DNA from: an uncultured Acidimicrobiales bacterium
GTDB taxonomy: Bacteria; Actinomycetota; Acidimicrobiia; Acidimicrobiales; CALAML01
Assembly (NCBI GenBank): GCA_937925845.1
Contig: CALAML010000020.1
Coordinates: 1 to 42,201 of the forward strand
Direction of reading: 5' to 3'
Length of the DNA stretch: 42,201 bases
In this document: piece by piece, positions 23,102 through 31,785 of the stretch
Position numbering within the stretch: the stretch's first letter is position 1
Layout: every line of letters begins with the position of its first letter
Made by a program: the position numbers and the translations under genes
The notes under the pieces: model-generated
Told to the model about the DNA's origin: nothing
The model's database searches: none
Seen by the model: only the letters and a program-made list of their open reading frames with translations

Positions 23102-24471
23102 AGTTCACTCAGTACTACCTTGATTGTCTGTCGCAGGCCTCCTACCTGATCGGCGATGAGACCACAGGTCGGGCGGTCGTGGTGGACCCCCGCCGCGACG
23201 TCTCGGAATATGTCGGTGATGCCGAGGCGGCGGGCCTCACCATCGAACTCATCATCGAAACCCATTTCCACGCCGACTTCCTTTCCGGCCACCTTGAGCT
23301 GGCGGCGGCGACCGGGGCCGAGATCGCCTTTTCGGCGGTCGCGGTCACCGAGTTCGCGTCCCGCAAGCTTGCCGACGGAGAGCGGATCTCTCTCGGTGAG
23401 GTCGAATTGGAAGTCCTTCACACCCCGGGTCACACTCCTGAGTCGATCAGCATCGTGGTTCGTGAACGTGCCGGGGACGAGGTGCCCTACGGCGTCTTGA
23501 CCGGCGACACCCTGTTCATCGGCGACGTTGGTCGGCCCGACCTTCTTGGTTCGGTTGGCTTTACCCGTGAGCAGCTGGCGAACGATCTGTACGACAGCTT
23601 GCACAACAAGCTTCTGCCACTGCCGGACGACACCCGGGTGTATCCGGCCCATGGCGCGGGCTCGGCTTGTGGCAAGAACCTGTCGACCGACACGGTGTCG
23701 ACGATGGGCGAGCAACGGGCCACCAACTATGCGCTCCTGGCACCGGACAAGCCGACCTTCATCGACCTTGTCACCGAAGGACAACCGCCAGCGCCGGGCT
23801 ACTTCGCCTACGACGCGGTGCTGAACAGCAAGGATCGAGACCTTCTCGACGAAACGGCACCACCGGAGAGGCTAGACATCGCGGCCGCTGGCCAACTGGT
23901 GCAGCAAGGCGCCATGGTCATCGACGGGCGGGACCCGGAAGAGTTCGCTCTCGGACATCTTCGGGGTTCGATCAACGTCGGCCTCAACGGCCGCTACGCC
24001 GAGTTCGCCGGCTCGGTTGTGCCCAGCGATGTGGACATCGTGCTGGTGGTCAATGATGGCTCAGAAGTTGAGGCCAAGAATCGCCTGGCCCGGATCGGCT
24101 TCGACCGGGTTGCCGGCTACCTCACGCCGGCCGAGCTGGTGGATCACCCCGAGATGGTGGAGCGAGCCTCTCGAATGACGGCTGCCGAGTTTGAGAGCCG
24201 CAAGCCAGATATTGAGGGTCTCCAGCTTCTTGACATCCGCAACCCCGGCGAACATGCCATGGGCACGATAGACGGATCGGTGCTCATCCCGGTTGGCCAG
24301 CTCCCAGGCCGGCTCAAAGAGCTCGACCCAACGGCGCCAACGGTCGTGTTCTGCGCCGGCGGCTATCGCTCGTCGGTCGGCGCCAGCGTGTTGCGCCAAG
24401 CAGGCTTCGCCGATGTCTCCGACATCCTGGGCGGCTACGGAGCCTGGATCGAGACCGTGCCGGCAGCATAA
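23098..24471 (+). CDS. Persulfide-dioxygenase-like metallo-beta-lactamase fused to two rhodanese domains
   Basis: 457-residue fusion. Residues 1-235 form an ETHE1/BlhA-type metallo-beta-lactamase domain: THFHADFLSGH (His56, His58, Asp60, His65), HTPGHTPES, GDTLFIGDVGRPDL and VYPAHGAGSACG supply the metal ligands and the glutathione-persulfide-type pocket. Two rhodanese domains follow (about 255-350 and 355-457). The first is degenerate, with LVVNDGSEVEAK in place of the Cys loop; the second has the active loop VVFCAGGYRSSVGAS. The protein would oxidise low-molecular-weight persulfide to sulfite and the rhodanese would deliver or accept sulfane sulfur. The ATG at 23098 overlaps the upstream stop. 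Confidence 0.92.
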   Translation: MKFTQYYLDCLSQASYLIGDETTGRAVVVDPRRDVSEYVGDAEAAGLTIELIIETHFHADFLSGHLELAAATGAEIAFSAVAVTEFASRKLADGERISLGEVELEVLHTPGHTPESISIVVRERAGDEVPYGVLTGDTLFIGDVGRPDLLGSVGFTREQLANDLYDSLHNKLLPLPDDTRVYPAHGAGSACGKNLSTDTVSTMGEQRATNYALLAPDKPTFIDLVTEGQPPAPGYFAYDAVLNSKDRDLLDETAPPERLDIAAAGQLVQQGAMVIDGRDPEEFALGHLRGSINVGLNGRYAEFAGSVVPSDVDIVLVVNDGSEVEAKNRLARIGFDRVAGYLTPAELVDHPEMVERASRMTAAEFESRKPDIEGLQLLDIRNPGEHAMGTIDGSVLIPVGQLPGRLKELDPTAPTVVFCAGGYRSSVGASVLRQAGFADVSDILGGYGAWIETVPAA

Positions 24472-24575
24472 TCAGTTTCAAGAGTTCCACTAACAGAGCC
24501 TGATCTACCCGAAGTCGGTCGGCCGCAACTTCGATTCGCCGCTACCAAGCGAGCTCAACGGCGGCGGGCGGATAC

Positions 24576-25544
24576 CTACTTTCCGCTGAGGGCGGCCACT
24601 ACCGGCGCGAAGTCCTCGATGACGGTGTCGCCGACGGTCACGTAGGAGATGCCGTACTCCTCGCGGCGCTGCTCGAGTCGTTCGATGATTTCGTCGACCG
24701 AGCCGATCAGGGTGTGGGGGTGGGCGGCCATCACTTCAGGCTCCAAACCAAACGCCCCGGCCATGGCGGCGGTGGTCTTTTCGGTCTGATCGGTCACGGT
24801 AGTGAAGTAAGCGGCGATCTCGATCTCGACGTCGTCGAAACGATCGCCGGCACCGTCGCGAATCCAGCCCACCTTCTCCAGGGTTCCCTCGGCTGTACCT
24901 GAGCCAACACCCTTGGCCCCGATCTTGCCGGCCGAGTTGTCGAAGTTGATCGAGACGATGTCGGCCAACCGCCCAGCGATGCCTAACACCTTGGGCGAGC
25001 CGCCGCCGATCATGATCTTCGGACCTCCCTCCTGGGGGCAGGCCGGCACGGCGGCGGTATCGCTGATCTGTACGTGTTCTCCGGCGTAGTCGAGGTCGCC
25101 GCCGGCAAAGAATTGCTTGGCGAACTCTACGTACTCGGCCATCTTGGCGATGCGCTTGCCGGCTCGCTCCCACGGCACCCCCATGGCGTCGTACTCGCTG
25201 TGGATCCACCCGGCACCAAAGCCCGCTTCGAGGCGACCGTCCGACAACAGGTCGATCGTGGCCAGCGACTTCATCAGCACCATCGGCTGGTGGTAGTCAC
25301 AACACATCACCCGCGATCCGATCTTCACGGTGTTGGTTACAGCGGCAGCCGCAGCCATGGCCGGGATCGCGGCGACGGTTTGCACCGGATGACTGGCGGC
25401 GGTGAGCGCCGCGCCCGGGCCAAAGTAGTGATCAGCCACGTGGAGCGTGGAGTAGCCGAGATCCTCAACCTTGCGAGCGGTTTCGGTCCACTCGGTTGCG
25501 GATTCGGGCTTAAAGGCCTGACAGCCAAAACGAAACGGTTTCAC
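24576..25544 (-). CDS. LLM-class (F420-dependent-type) oxidoreductase
   Basis: 322-residue luciferase-like TIM-barrel protein. FRFGCQAFKPESATEWTETARKVEDLGYSTLHVADHYF opens the barrel; ATIDLLSDGRLEAGFGAGW is the conserved LLM strand, and IGGGSPKVLGIAGRLADIVSINF is typical of F420-dependent actinobacterial members. Those enzymes use F420 (or FMN) for hydride transfer. The GTG start at 25544 has a G-rich GGGGGAACT directly upstream. It is divergent from the molybdopterin oxidoreductase, with a near-perfect operator-like palindrome in between. Cofactor F420 is inferred from the family. Confidence 0.88.
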   Translation of the reverse strand: MKPFRFGCQAFKPESATEWTETARKVEDLGYSTLHVADHYFGPGAALTAASHPVQTVAAIPAMAAAAAVTNTVKIGSRVMCCDYHQPMVLMKSLATIDLLSDGRLEAGFGAGWIHSEYDAMGVPWERAGKRIAKMAEYVEFAKQFFAGGDLDYAGEHVQISDTAAVPACPQEGGPKIMIGGGSPKVLGIAGRLADIVSINFDNSAGKIGAKGVGSGTAEGTLEKVGWIRDGAGDRFDDVEIEIAAYFTTVTDQTEKTTAAMAGAFGLEPEVMAAHPHTLIGSVDEIIERLEQRREEYGISYVTVGDTVIEDFAPVVAALSGK

Positions 25545-25633
25545 AGTTCCCCCAGTGGGCCCTTCGCCCTGTCTGTTCAGCGCAGTGTCGTCAGAAATTT
25601 GCCCCGGCGCTGTCGATGATCGATCCGTTGTGA

Positions 25634-25657
25634 GAAACTAACCGAACGGTTAGTTTT
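25634..25657. promoter_or_regulatory. Operator-like palindrome, copy 4 of 4 (best copy)
   Basis: AAACTAACCG-AA-CGGTTAGTTT: two perfect 10-bp arms with a 2-bp centre, between the divergent LLM oxidoreductase and molybdopterin oxidoreductase genes. It serves as the reference for the other three copies. Confidence 0.7.
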
Positions 25658-25748
25658 TGTCAGACGCGGACGCCGACAGTCGCGGAGGCGGCGTTCGCGG
25701 GCGCTGATATTCGCAGACGCGGCCACGGGATCCAGGGGGAGTCGAACG

Positions 25749-27962
25749 GTGAGTACTACCGAAGCGGAAACCAAAGGCAGCGACGGCACTGAGACCAGCG
25801 ACCCGGTGGAGATGAAGCACTCGTTTTGTCGGGTGTGCCATGCGGCTTGTCCGATCGAGGTCGACGTCACGAACATCGATGGGGTCGACACCGTGCTCGA
25901 TATCCGGGGCGTGCGAGAGGATCCACTCTTTGAGGGCTACACGTGCATCAAGGGGCGCCAACTACCCGACCAGATGCACCACCCTGATCGCCTCCGCACC
26001 GCCTACCGTCGCACCGAAGCGGGGACCTTCGAAGAAGTCGCTTCGTCCACTGCGCTCGACGAGATTGCGGCCAAGCTCCAGACGATCATCGACGAACACG
26101 GCCCGGGAGCGGTGGCCACCTACACCGGCACCGGCGGCTACCAGAACTGTGTGGCCCTTGAGGCGGCCCGCGCCTTTCACAAGGGCATCGGGTCTCGCGC
26201 GATCTACACCTCGGTCACGATCGACCAGCCGGCCAAGAGTATGGTGCCGGCGCTGATCGGCTGGTGGGAAGCCGGCTGGGACAACTTCCGCGACGCCGAC
26301 GTGTCGATGGCGGTGGGCTACAACCCGATGGTGTCGAGCTACGCCGCCGCCGGTGGTCTTCAGGGCACCAACCCGTTTGTCACCATGCGCCGAGCCAAAG
26401 AGCGGGGCATGAAGTTGATCGTGATCGACCCACGCCGCACCGAGCTGGCTTCGTTTGCCGACATCCATCTCCAGGTGAAACCGGGGGAAGACCCGGCGCT
26501 GCTGGCCGGCATGCTCAACGTCATCCTCAGCGAAGAGCTGAACGACGTGGACTTCTGCGCCGACTGGATTGAAGGCCTGGGCGACATGGCCAAGGCGGTC
26601 GAACGCTTCACCCCGGAGTACGTGGCCCAGCGCTGCGAAGTGCCAGCCGACGATGTGGTGGCCGCGGCCCGAATGTTTGCCGCCGGAACCTGCGGCACTG
26701 CGGGCACCGGCACCGGACCCAACATGGCGCCGAACTCACTGCTCACCGAATACCTCACCATCGCCCTCAACGCCGTGTGTGGGCGGGTGAACCGCGAAGG
26801 CGATCACGTTGAATCCGGAACACTCCTGTACCCCGAGTCGCCCAAACGGGCCCAGGCCATCCCACCGACCGAGCTCCGCACCGGACCGGCCCACCGCTTC
26901 CGCAACCTGCGGGGTTACCGCGGCGAGATGCTGTGCACGGTGCTGGCCGAGGAGATCCTCGAACCCGGAGAAGGTCAGATCCGGGCGCTGATCTGCAACG
27001 GCGGCAACCCGGCGGTGGCCTTCCCCGACCAGGAGCTCACCATGCGGGCCCTTAAGGATCTGGACCTGCTCGTGGTGGTCGATCACCGAATGACCGCCAC
27101 CGCCGATGAGGCCGACTACGTGATCGCCCCAACGCTGTCGCTGGAGCGGGCCGACGTGCCTCACCTGATGGATCGGTGGCTCACCCAGCCCTACAGCCAC
27201 TACACCCCCGCGGTGATGGCCCCGGTTGGTGATGTGCTGAACGAGTGGCAGGTGTTTTGGGGGCTCACCCGCCGCCTCGGGGTCTCTATGCCGCTCGCCG
27301 GTGGGGACCTGGCCGAGCTCGACGAACCGACCGATGACGACGTGATCGACTTTGCCTACGCCCGAGCCCGGATGTCGATGGACGACTACCGGGCCGCACC
27401 CCGCGAGGTGCATCCGGACCGGGCCTACGTGGTAGAGGCAGCTGAGGAAGGTTGCGCCGCCCGCTTCGACCTGGGCTCCGAGCCGATGATGGCCAAGCTC
27501 GACGAGGTCTTCACCCAACGCACCGGTGCCGAGTTGATCGAAGGCTATGTGGAAGGTGAGTTTCCCTTCCGACTGGTCAGCCGCCGTATGAAGTCGGTCC
27601 TCAATTCACTCGGCTCCGAGTTGCCCGGGCTGGCGGCCAAAGGCACCACCAACCCGGCGTTTATGCATCCCGAAGATCTGGCTGAACTCGGTTTCGAGTC
27701 GGGCGACCTGATCGAAATCACCTCCACCGTCGGTGTCATCAACGGCGTGTGCGAAGCCGCAGCCGACGTAAAACGCGGCGTCATCTCCATGTCCCACTCC
27801 TGGGGCGACGCCTCCGGCGAGGATGGCAAAGTGCGAGACATCGGCGTACCCACCAGCCGGCTCACCAGCACCACCGCCTGCTACGACGAGTTCACCGGCA
27901 TGGCCGTACTCAGCGCAATTCCGGTGAAAGTTCGCCGAAGCCCACTGGTGACCGACTCCTAG
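25749..27962 (+). CDS. Molybdopterin-dependent oxidoreductase (DMSO reductase superfamily, 4Fe-4S)
   Basis: 737-residue bis-MGD-type oxidoreductase. The N-terminal FCRVCHAACPIEV plus YTCIKGR gives the CxxCxxxC...C cluster motif for one [4Fe-4S]. Molybdopterin-binding blocks follow (VIDPRRTELASFADIHLQVKPGEDPALLAGML; GNPAVAFPD; DHRMTATADEADYVIAPTLSLER) and a C-terminal dinucleotide domain with NPAFMHPEDLAELGFESGDLIEI. The residue ligating Mo is not clear; the corresponding segment reads TSVTIDQPAKS, with no Cys or UGA. No Tat signal and no electron-transfer subunit gene adjoin it, so it is likely cytoplasmic and may use a diffusible partner. GTG start at 25749 behind CAGGGGGA. Substrate unknown. 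Confidence 0.88.
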   Translation: MSTTEAETKGSDGTETSDPVEMKHSFCRVCHAACPIEVDVTNIDGVDTVLDIRGVREDPLFEGYTCIKGRQLPDQMHHPDRLRTAYRRTEAGTFEEVASSTALDEIAAKLQTIIDEHGPGAVATYTGTGGYQNCVALEAARAFHKGIGSRAIYTSVTIDQPAKSMVPALIGWWEAGWDNFRDADVSMAVGYNPMVSSYAAAGGLQGTNPFVTMRRAKERGMKLIVIDPRRTELASFADIHLQVKPGEDPALLAGMLNVILSEELNDVDFCADWIEGLGDMAKAVERFTPEYVAQRCEVPADDVVAAARMFAAGTCGTAGTGTGPNMAPNSLLTEYLTIALNAVCGRVNREGDHVESGTLLYPESPKRAQAIPPTELRTGPAHRFRNLRGYRGEMLCTVLAEEILEPGEGQIRALICNGGNPAVAFPDQELTMRALKDLDLLVVVDHRMTATADEADYVIAPTLSLERADVPHLMDRWLTQPYSHYTPAVMAPVGDVLNEWQVFWGLTRRLGVSMPLAGGDLAELDEPTDDDVIDFAYARARMSMDDYRAAPREVHPDRAYVVEAAEEGCAARFDLGSEPMMAKLDEVFTQRTGAELIEGYVEGEFPFRLVSRRMKSVLNSLGSELPGLAAKGTTNPAFMHPEDLAELGFESGDLIEITSTVGVINGVCEAAADVKRGVISMSHSWGDASGEDGKVRDIGVPTSRLTSTTACYDEFTGMAVLSAIPVKVRRSPLVTDS

Positions 27963-28073
27963 CGGCCCGTGCCGGTTGGGCCGGTACTGGGGAGGACACC
28001 CCGCAGCCTCGCATGGCGTCAGAATTTTGCTTCACGTACCCTGAGCCTTACGGGTCGAAAGGGAAGGTTACGT

Positions 28074-28997
28074 ATGAACGAGAGCCCCCGCGGGTTGGAC
28101 CCGAGGGTGACTGCTATAGGGCAGCGACCGCCGCTTGGCGGTGGCCGACCGCCGGAGCAAAACAAACCGGAAATGTCACCAAGGCTCATGATGGCTGCCA
28201 TCAGCGTCGGCCTCGCGGCCCTTCTCCTCGGAGGCTTTGGCTCCTACTTTCTGTTTAGAGAAGGCGGTGGCCCTGCGCTGGCCGTCGGCGATGGTCCGGA
28301 GAGCACCACGACGACCGCGCCAAGGAGTACCACCACCGACAGCACGACCACAACGACCGACGCGGTAACGACAACGACGGCGGCTCGGACTACCACCACA
28401 AACGCCCGCACAACCACTACCGACACCGATGAGATTGCCGGCTCGACCACAACGACAGAAGCCACCACCTCCACGACGGTGCCAACAACCACAACGGCGC
28501 CGACTACCACAACGACCGCGGCGCCAACGACAACCACGACCGCTCCCACTACAACCACAACAGTGCCGACGACAACAACGACCGCGGCGCCCACCACCAC
28601 CACAACCACGGCAGCGCCAACGACAACAACCACCACCGCCCGTCCAACAACCACCACAACGACTGCGGCGCCAACTACAACCACAATCACCACACCGCCG
28701 GGTCCGGCTGGCTACCAACGGATGGTGCGTCGGAACCCAGCGGTCGCTGACATCCCGGTCTCGATCTACATCGAGGCCGGTGATGACCTCTGTGCCCAGT
28801 TGCCTTCAGCATTCGATTTCGGCACCATCGGAACGCTGCAAGCTCTGCTGTTGTTGTCCTACGCCGACGCCGCCTCTCCGGAGCTAGAGGCGATCTTCAC
28901 CAGCGATCAGGAAGGCGCCGACTTCTTCCTCAACGCCATGCGCGATCGGTGCCCGGCGTTTATCAACTCCCTCGACGACTCCGACGAGATCAAATAG
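28074..28997 (+). CDS. Membrane-anchored protein with long Thr-rich linker
   Basis: 307-residue protein of unknown function. A Pro/Gly-rich cytoplasmic tail (1-38) is followed by one transmembrane helix (about 39-62, MMAAISVGLAALLLGGFGSYFLF). A Thr/Ala/Pro tract follows (about 75-205), built of runs of four to six Thr alternating with AAP, VP or AP. The last about 90 residues form a small domain with two cysteines (DDLCAQLPSAF and RDRCPAFINSL). The tract looks like an extended, possibly glycosylated cell-wall-spanning stalk, and the C-terminal domain would sit outside; this is inference from architecture. GGGAAGG precedes the ATG. The repeat DNA (about 28300-28690) is rich in ACNACN codons. 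Confidence 0.7.
   Translation: MNESPRGLDPRVTAIGQRPPLGGGRPPEQNKPEMSPRLMMAAISVGLAALLLGGFGSYFLFREGGGPALAVGDGPESTTTTAPRSTTTDSTTTTTDAVTTTTAARTTTTNARTTTTDTDEIAGSTTTTEATTSTTVPTTTTAPTTTTTAAPTTTTTAPTTTTTVPTTTTTAAPTTTTTTAAPTTTTTTARPTTTTTTAAPTTTTITTPPGPAGYQRMVRRNPAVADIPVSIYIEAGDDLCAQLPSAFDFGTIGTLQALLLLSYADAASPELEAIFTSDQEGADFFLNAMRDRCPAFINSLDDSDEIK
28300..28690 (+). repeat. Thr-codon-rich imperfect repeat tract
   Basis: Imperfect short repeats of ACN Thr codons with interspersed GCG CCA/ACG blocks. They encode the stalk of the surface protein. Codon choice varies between ACA, ACC, ACG and ACT, so it is not a pure tandem repeat. Confidence 0.8.
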
Positions 28998-29026
28998 ACG
29001 AAGTTCCATCGGCCGGCGGCCTGGCG

Positions 29027-30220
29027 TTAGGAGATGGTGCCAGCTTCTCGCAGAGCGGCGATCTGCTCTTCGGTGCGGCCGATCTCGGAGAGGATGGCGT
29101 CGTTGTCTTCGCCGCGCAGCGATCCGGTTGCCGCCACGGCGGCAGGGGTGGTCTCGAATCGGGCCGCAGGTACCGGCTGGCGAACCTTTCCCGCAAGGGG
29201 ATGATCCCACTCGGCGAGGGTGCCGTTGTGGATTACCTGCGGATCGGCGATCACTTCATCGGCGTCCAGGATGGGGCCGCAGGGCACGTCACCCTCGATC
29301 AACTTCTCCAACACCTCGGCCATGGTTTTGGCGGCGAACGCCTCGGCCAACAACACCCCGAGTGCGGCAAAGTTCTCTTGATTGGTCATGGCCGCCATGT
29401 CGCAGAACCGCGGGTCTTCCTTCCACTCCGGGTGGCCGACCGCGTCGTAGAGCGCGTGGCGCTGAGTGTCGTTGATCACGAAGTAGACGATCTTGCCGTC
29501 GGAACAGTCGGTGAGGTTGTAGACCTGCGATAACAGGAAGCCCGGGCTGGCGTCGTCGTCCATCAGGGTCTTGTCCATCATCCCGTCGGGCCAAAAGAAA
29601 TAGAGACACGAGTCGAGCATCGGTACTTCGACGTGCTGGCCGCCGCCGCCCTTCTCGCGGACCAAAAGTGCCGCGGTTATGGCCTGAGCCGCAGTCAGCG
29701 CGGTGCTCTTGTCGGCGAAGAGGTTTCGCACCATGTCGGGAAACGGGACCTCCGGGTTGAGCTGGCGCGAGATCACACCGCTGAGGCCCTGGATCACCGG
29801 GTCAAGCACCGGTCGAGCCGAATAGGGGCCACTCGGGCCGAAGCCGCTGATCGAGCAGTAGATGATGTTGGGGTTCAGCGCCTTGATCGCTTCGTAACCG
29901 ATCCCGATGCGGTCACAGGCTCCGGGGCGGAAGTTCTGCACCAACACGTCGGCATCAGCGGCGAGATCAAGCAGCACCTGGCGCCCCTCATCGGTGGTGA
30001 TGTCGATGCCGAGCGAGCGTTTGCCTCGGTTGTTGTTGAGATAGAACGCGGGCATTCCGTTCTTGGCGAATGAGGGCAGACGGGTGACGTCACCGAACCC
30101 GGTAAGCGGTTCGACCTTGATCACGTCGGCGCCCTGGTCGGCCATCAACATGGTGGCGAGCGGCCCCGAGACCACCTGCGACAAATCGAGCACCTTGTAG
30201 CCAGCGAGTGGTCCCGGCAT
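29027..30220 (-). CDS. CaiB/BaiF family CoA-transferase
   Basis: 397-residue class III CoA-transferase that would move CoA between carboxylic acids, as in carnitine, bile-acid or formate/oxalate CoA transfer. N-terminal MPGPLAGYKVLDLSQVVSGPLATMLMADQGADVIKVEP, NRGKRSLGIDITTDEGRQVLLDLAADADVLVQNFRPG and the ARPVLDPVIQGLSG segment with the likely nucleophilic Asp are diagnostic; GGQHVEVPMLDS and CGPILDADEVIADPQV continue the fold. GGGGGAA about 8 bases before the ATG. It stands alone on the minus strand, divergent from the Rieske oxygenase. A role in activating a lipid or sterol-derived acid for beta-oxidation fits the window. Confidence 0.92.
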   Translation of the reverse strand: MPGPLAGYKVLDLSQVVSGPLATMLMADQGADVIKVEPLTGFGDVTRLPSFAKNGMPAFYLNNNRGKRSLGIDITTDEGRQVLLDLAADADVLVQNFRPGACDRIGIGYEAIKALNPNIIYCSISGFGPSGPYSARPVLDPVIQGLSGVISRQLNPEVPFPDMVRNLFADKSTALTAAQAITAALLVREKGGGGQHVEVPMLDSCLYFFWPDGMMDKTLMDDDASPGFLLSQVYNLTDCSDGKIVYFVINDTQRHALYDAVGHPEWKEDPRFCDMAAMTNQENFAALGVLLAEAFAAKTMAEVLEKLIEGDVPCGPILDADEVIADPQVIHNGTLAEWDHPLAGKVRQPVPAARFETTPAAVAATGSLRGEDNDAILSEIGRTEEQIAALREAGTIS

Positions 30221-30453
30221 CTACATTCCCCCTGTGATTCACACTGTGTAAGCAACGAAGCTGTGTTTCGGCCAGCCAAACACTCCGGCCCATCGGTCCC
30301 CAATGCTAGTCCTCATCGACTTCCGGGTCTTTTCCCAAGAGGGTTCTGCGAAGCGACTCTCGCGCGCTTCATTGGGGTGAGAAGACGGGCCGCGTTGTTG
30401 TCGATAGTTTGGAGACGGGGCGCGGGGGTGCGACTCCGGCTGGGGAGGAACCG

Positions 30454-31731
30454 ATGGATGACGCAGAGATCGCTCGAATCAGAGCCGATATGGCCTACGA
30501 GTTCTCGCGAACGGCACCGCCCGAAGGGTTCCCAAAGTTTCACGACATCGCCGTTGAGCGCCACACCAGCGAAGCGTTCTATCAGCTTGAACAGGAACAT
30601 ATCTGGGCAAAGAGTTGGGTAATCGCGGGCCGCGAAGACGATATTGCCGAGCCGGGTGACTACTTCCAGATGAAGGATCTGGGCGTTCCCCTCCTTGTGG
30701 TGCGGGGCACCGACGGCGAGATCCGCTGTTTCTACAACACCTGCCAACACCGCGGCGCGCCGGTGGTTCGAGATGAGCGGGGGTCGTCGCGCCGGCTGCG
30801 CTGCCAGTATCACTCGTGGACCTACGAAATCGATGGCGGCACGCTTGTCTCACTTCCCGACGAGCGGGACTTTGTCGACCTCGATTGGACGGCGCGCTGC
30901 CTACCAAAAGCCCAATGCGACACCTTCGCCGGGTTTATCTTCATCAACCGCGACCGCTTCGCACCGCCGCTGATGGACTGGTTGGGTCAGGCCACCGAAC
31001 TCTTCGCCCCATTCAGCGACGGGAACCTGCGCGAGATCTACCGCGAGTCCATCACCGTGCCCTGCAACTGGAAGGTCACGGCCGAGGCCTTTCTTGAGGT
31101 GTACCACTTCCGTCACATCCACAGTCACGATGGCGTGTCCACCCTCGACAACCGCGGGGCGGCGATGGGGCTCTACCCGAACGGCCACAGCCGAATGATC
31201 ACCCCGTACTCCCAACAGCGTCTTAAGGCGTTGGGGATGAAGAGCTGGGATGACTGGTTCGTTCCCGATCAGTCGCCGTTTCCTGTGGTCGAAAGTCTCG
31301 GTGCCGGGGAAGCGTCCATGATCGCCAGCACCAGCACGGCGGTAAGCCTGTTTCCCAACATGATTGTGCCCTTTGGAGTGGTCGGATTTCCCATTAACTA
31401 CTTCTGGCCGATCGACAAGAGCACCACCCGCCTCGACTGGGTTTACTACGCGCCCAAGGACTGGGAGGGCGACGAGGATGATGTTGATGACGCACTGCCC
31501 GATCATTGGCAGAGCCTGCGGACCCACTACAACCGCATCATGGAAGAAGACCGGCTGAACATGGCGCCCATGCAGGAGTCACTCGAGTCGCCAGCTCTTA
31601 CCGGCATACCGATCAACTATCAGGAACGGCGAATCTGGCATTTCCACGAACAGATCGACCGGATGATCGGCGCCTCTCGGGTACCGGATGGTCTTGCGGT
31701 GCGGCCGCTGTTGCACGACTACCTGCTCTGA
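30454..31731 (+). CDS. Rieske-type ring-hydroxylating oxygenase alpha subunit
   Basis: 425-residue oxygenase. The N-terminal Rieske [2Fe-2S] site is exact: Cys97-x-His99 in TCQHRGAPV and Cys117-x2-His120 in CQYHSW. The catalytic domain carries AEAFLEVYHFRHIHSHDG, which supplies the two His ligands of the mononuclear iron in the usual ExxYHxxxxH arrangement. The enzyme would hydroxylate or demethylate a substrate using an external reductase, not encoded beside it. The ATG at 30454 is chosen because GGGGAGG lies 5 bases before it. No beta subunit follows, so it is probably a homo-oligomeric type. Confidence 0.92.
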   Translation: MDDAEIARIRADMAYEFSRTAPPEGFPKFHDIAVERHTSEAFYQLEQEHIWAKSWVIAGREDDIAEPGDYFQMKDLGVPLLVVRGTDGEIRCFYNTCQHRGAPVVRDERGSSRRLRCQYHSWTYEIDGGTLVSLPDERDFVDLDWTARCLPKAQCDTFAGFIFINRDRFAPPLMDWLGQATELFAPFSDGNLREIYRESITVPCNWKVTAEAFLEVYHFRHIHSHDGVSTLDNRGAAMGLYPNGHSRMITPYSQQRLKALGMKSWDDWFVPDQSPFPVVESLGAGEASMIASTSTAVSLFPNMIVPFGVVGFPINYFWPIDKSTTRLDWVYYAPKDWEGDEDDVDDALPDHWQSLRTHYNRIMEEDRLNMAPMQESLESPALTGIPINYQERRIWHFHEQIDRMIGASRVPDGLAVRPLLHDYLL

Positions 31732-31785
31732 CTGTGTTGCCGGCGACCCATGGCCGCCGCAGGGCCCGCCGATTAGGCTCAGCCC

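Noticed and set aside
28300-28690. Possible CRISPR or satellite repeat
   Set aside because: Repeats have no fixed unit or spacers and stay in frame as Thr codons of a protein.
30241-30249. ACACTGTGT palindrome between the CoA-transferase and Rieske genes
   Set aside because: Only 4-bp arms; no second copy or promoter context that would support a site.
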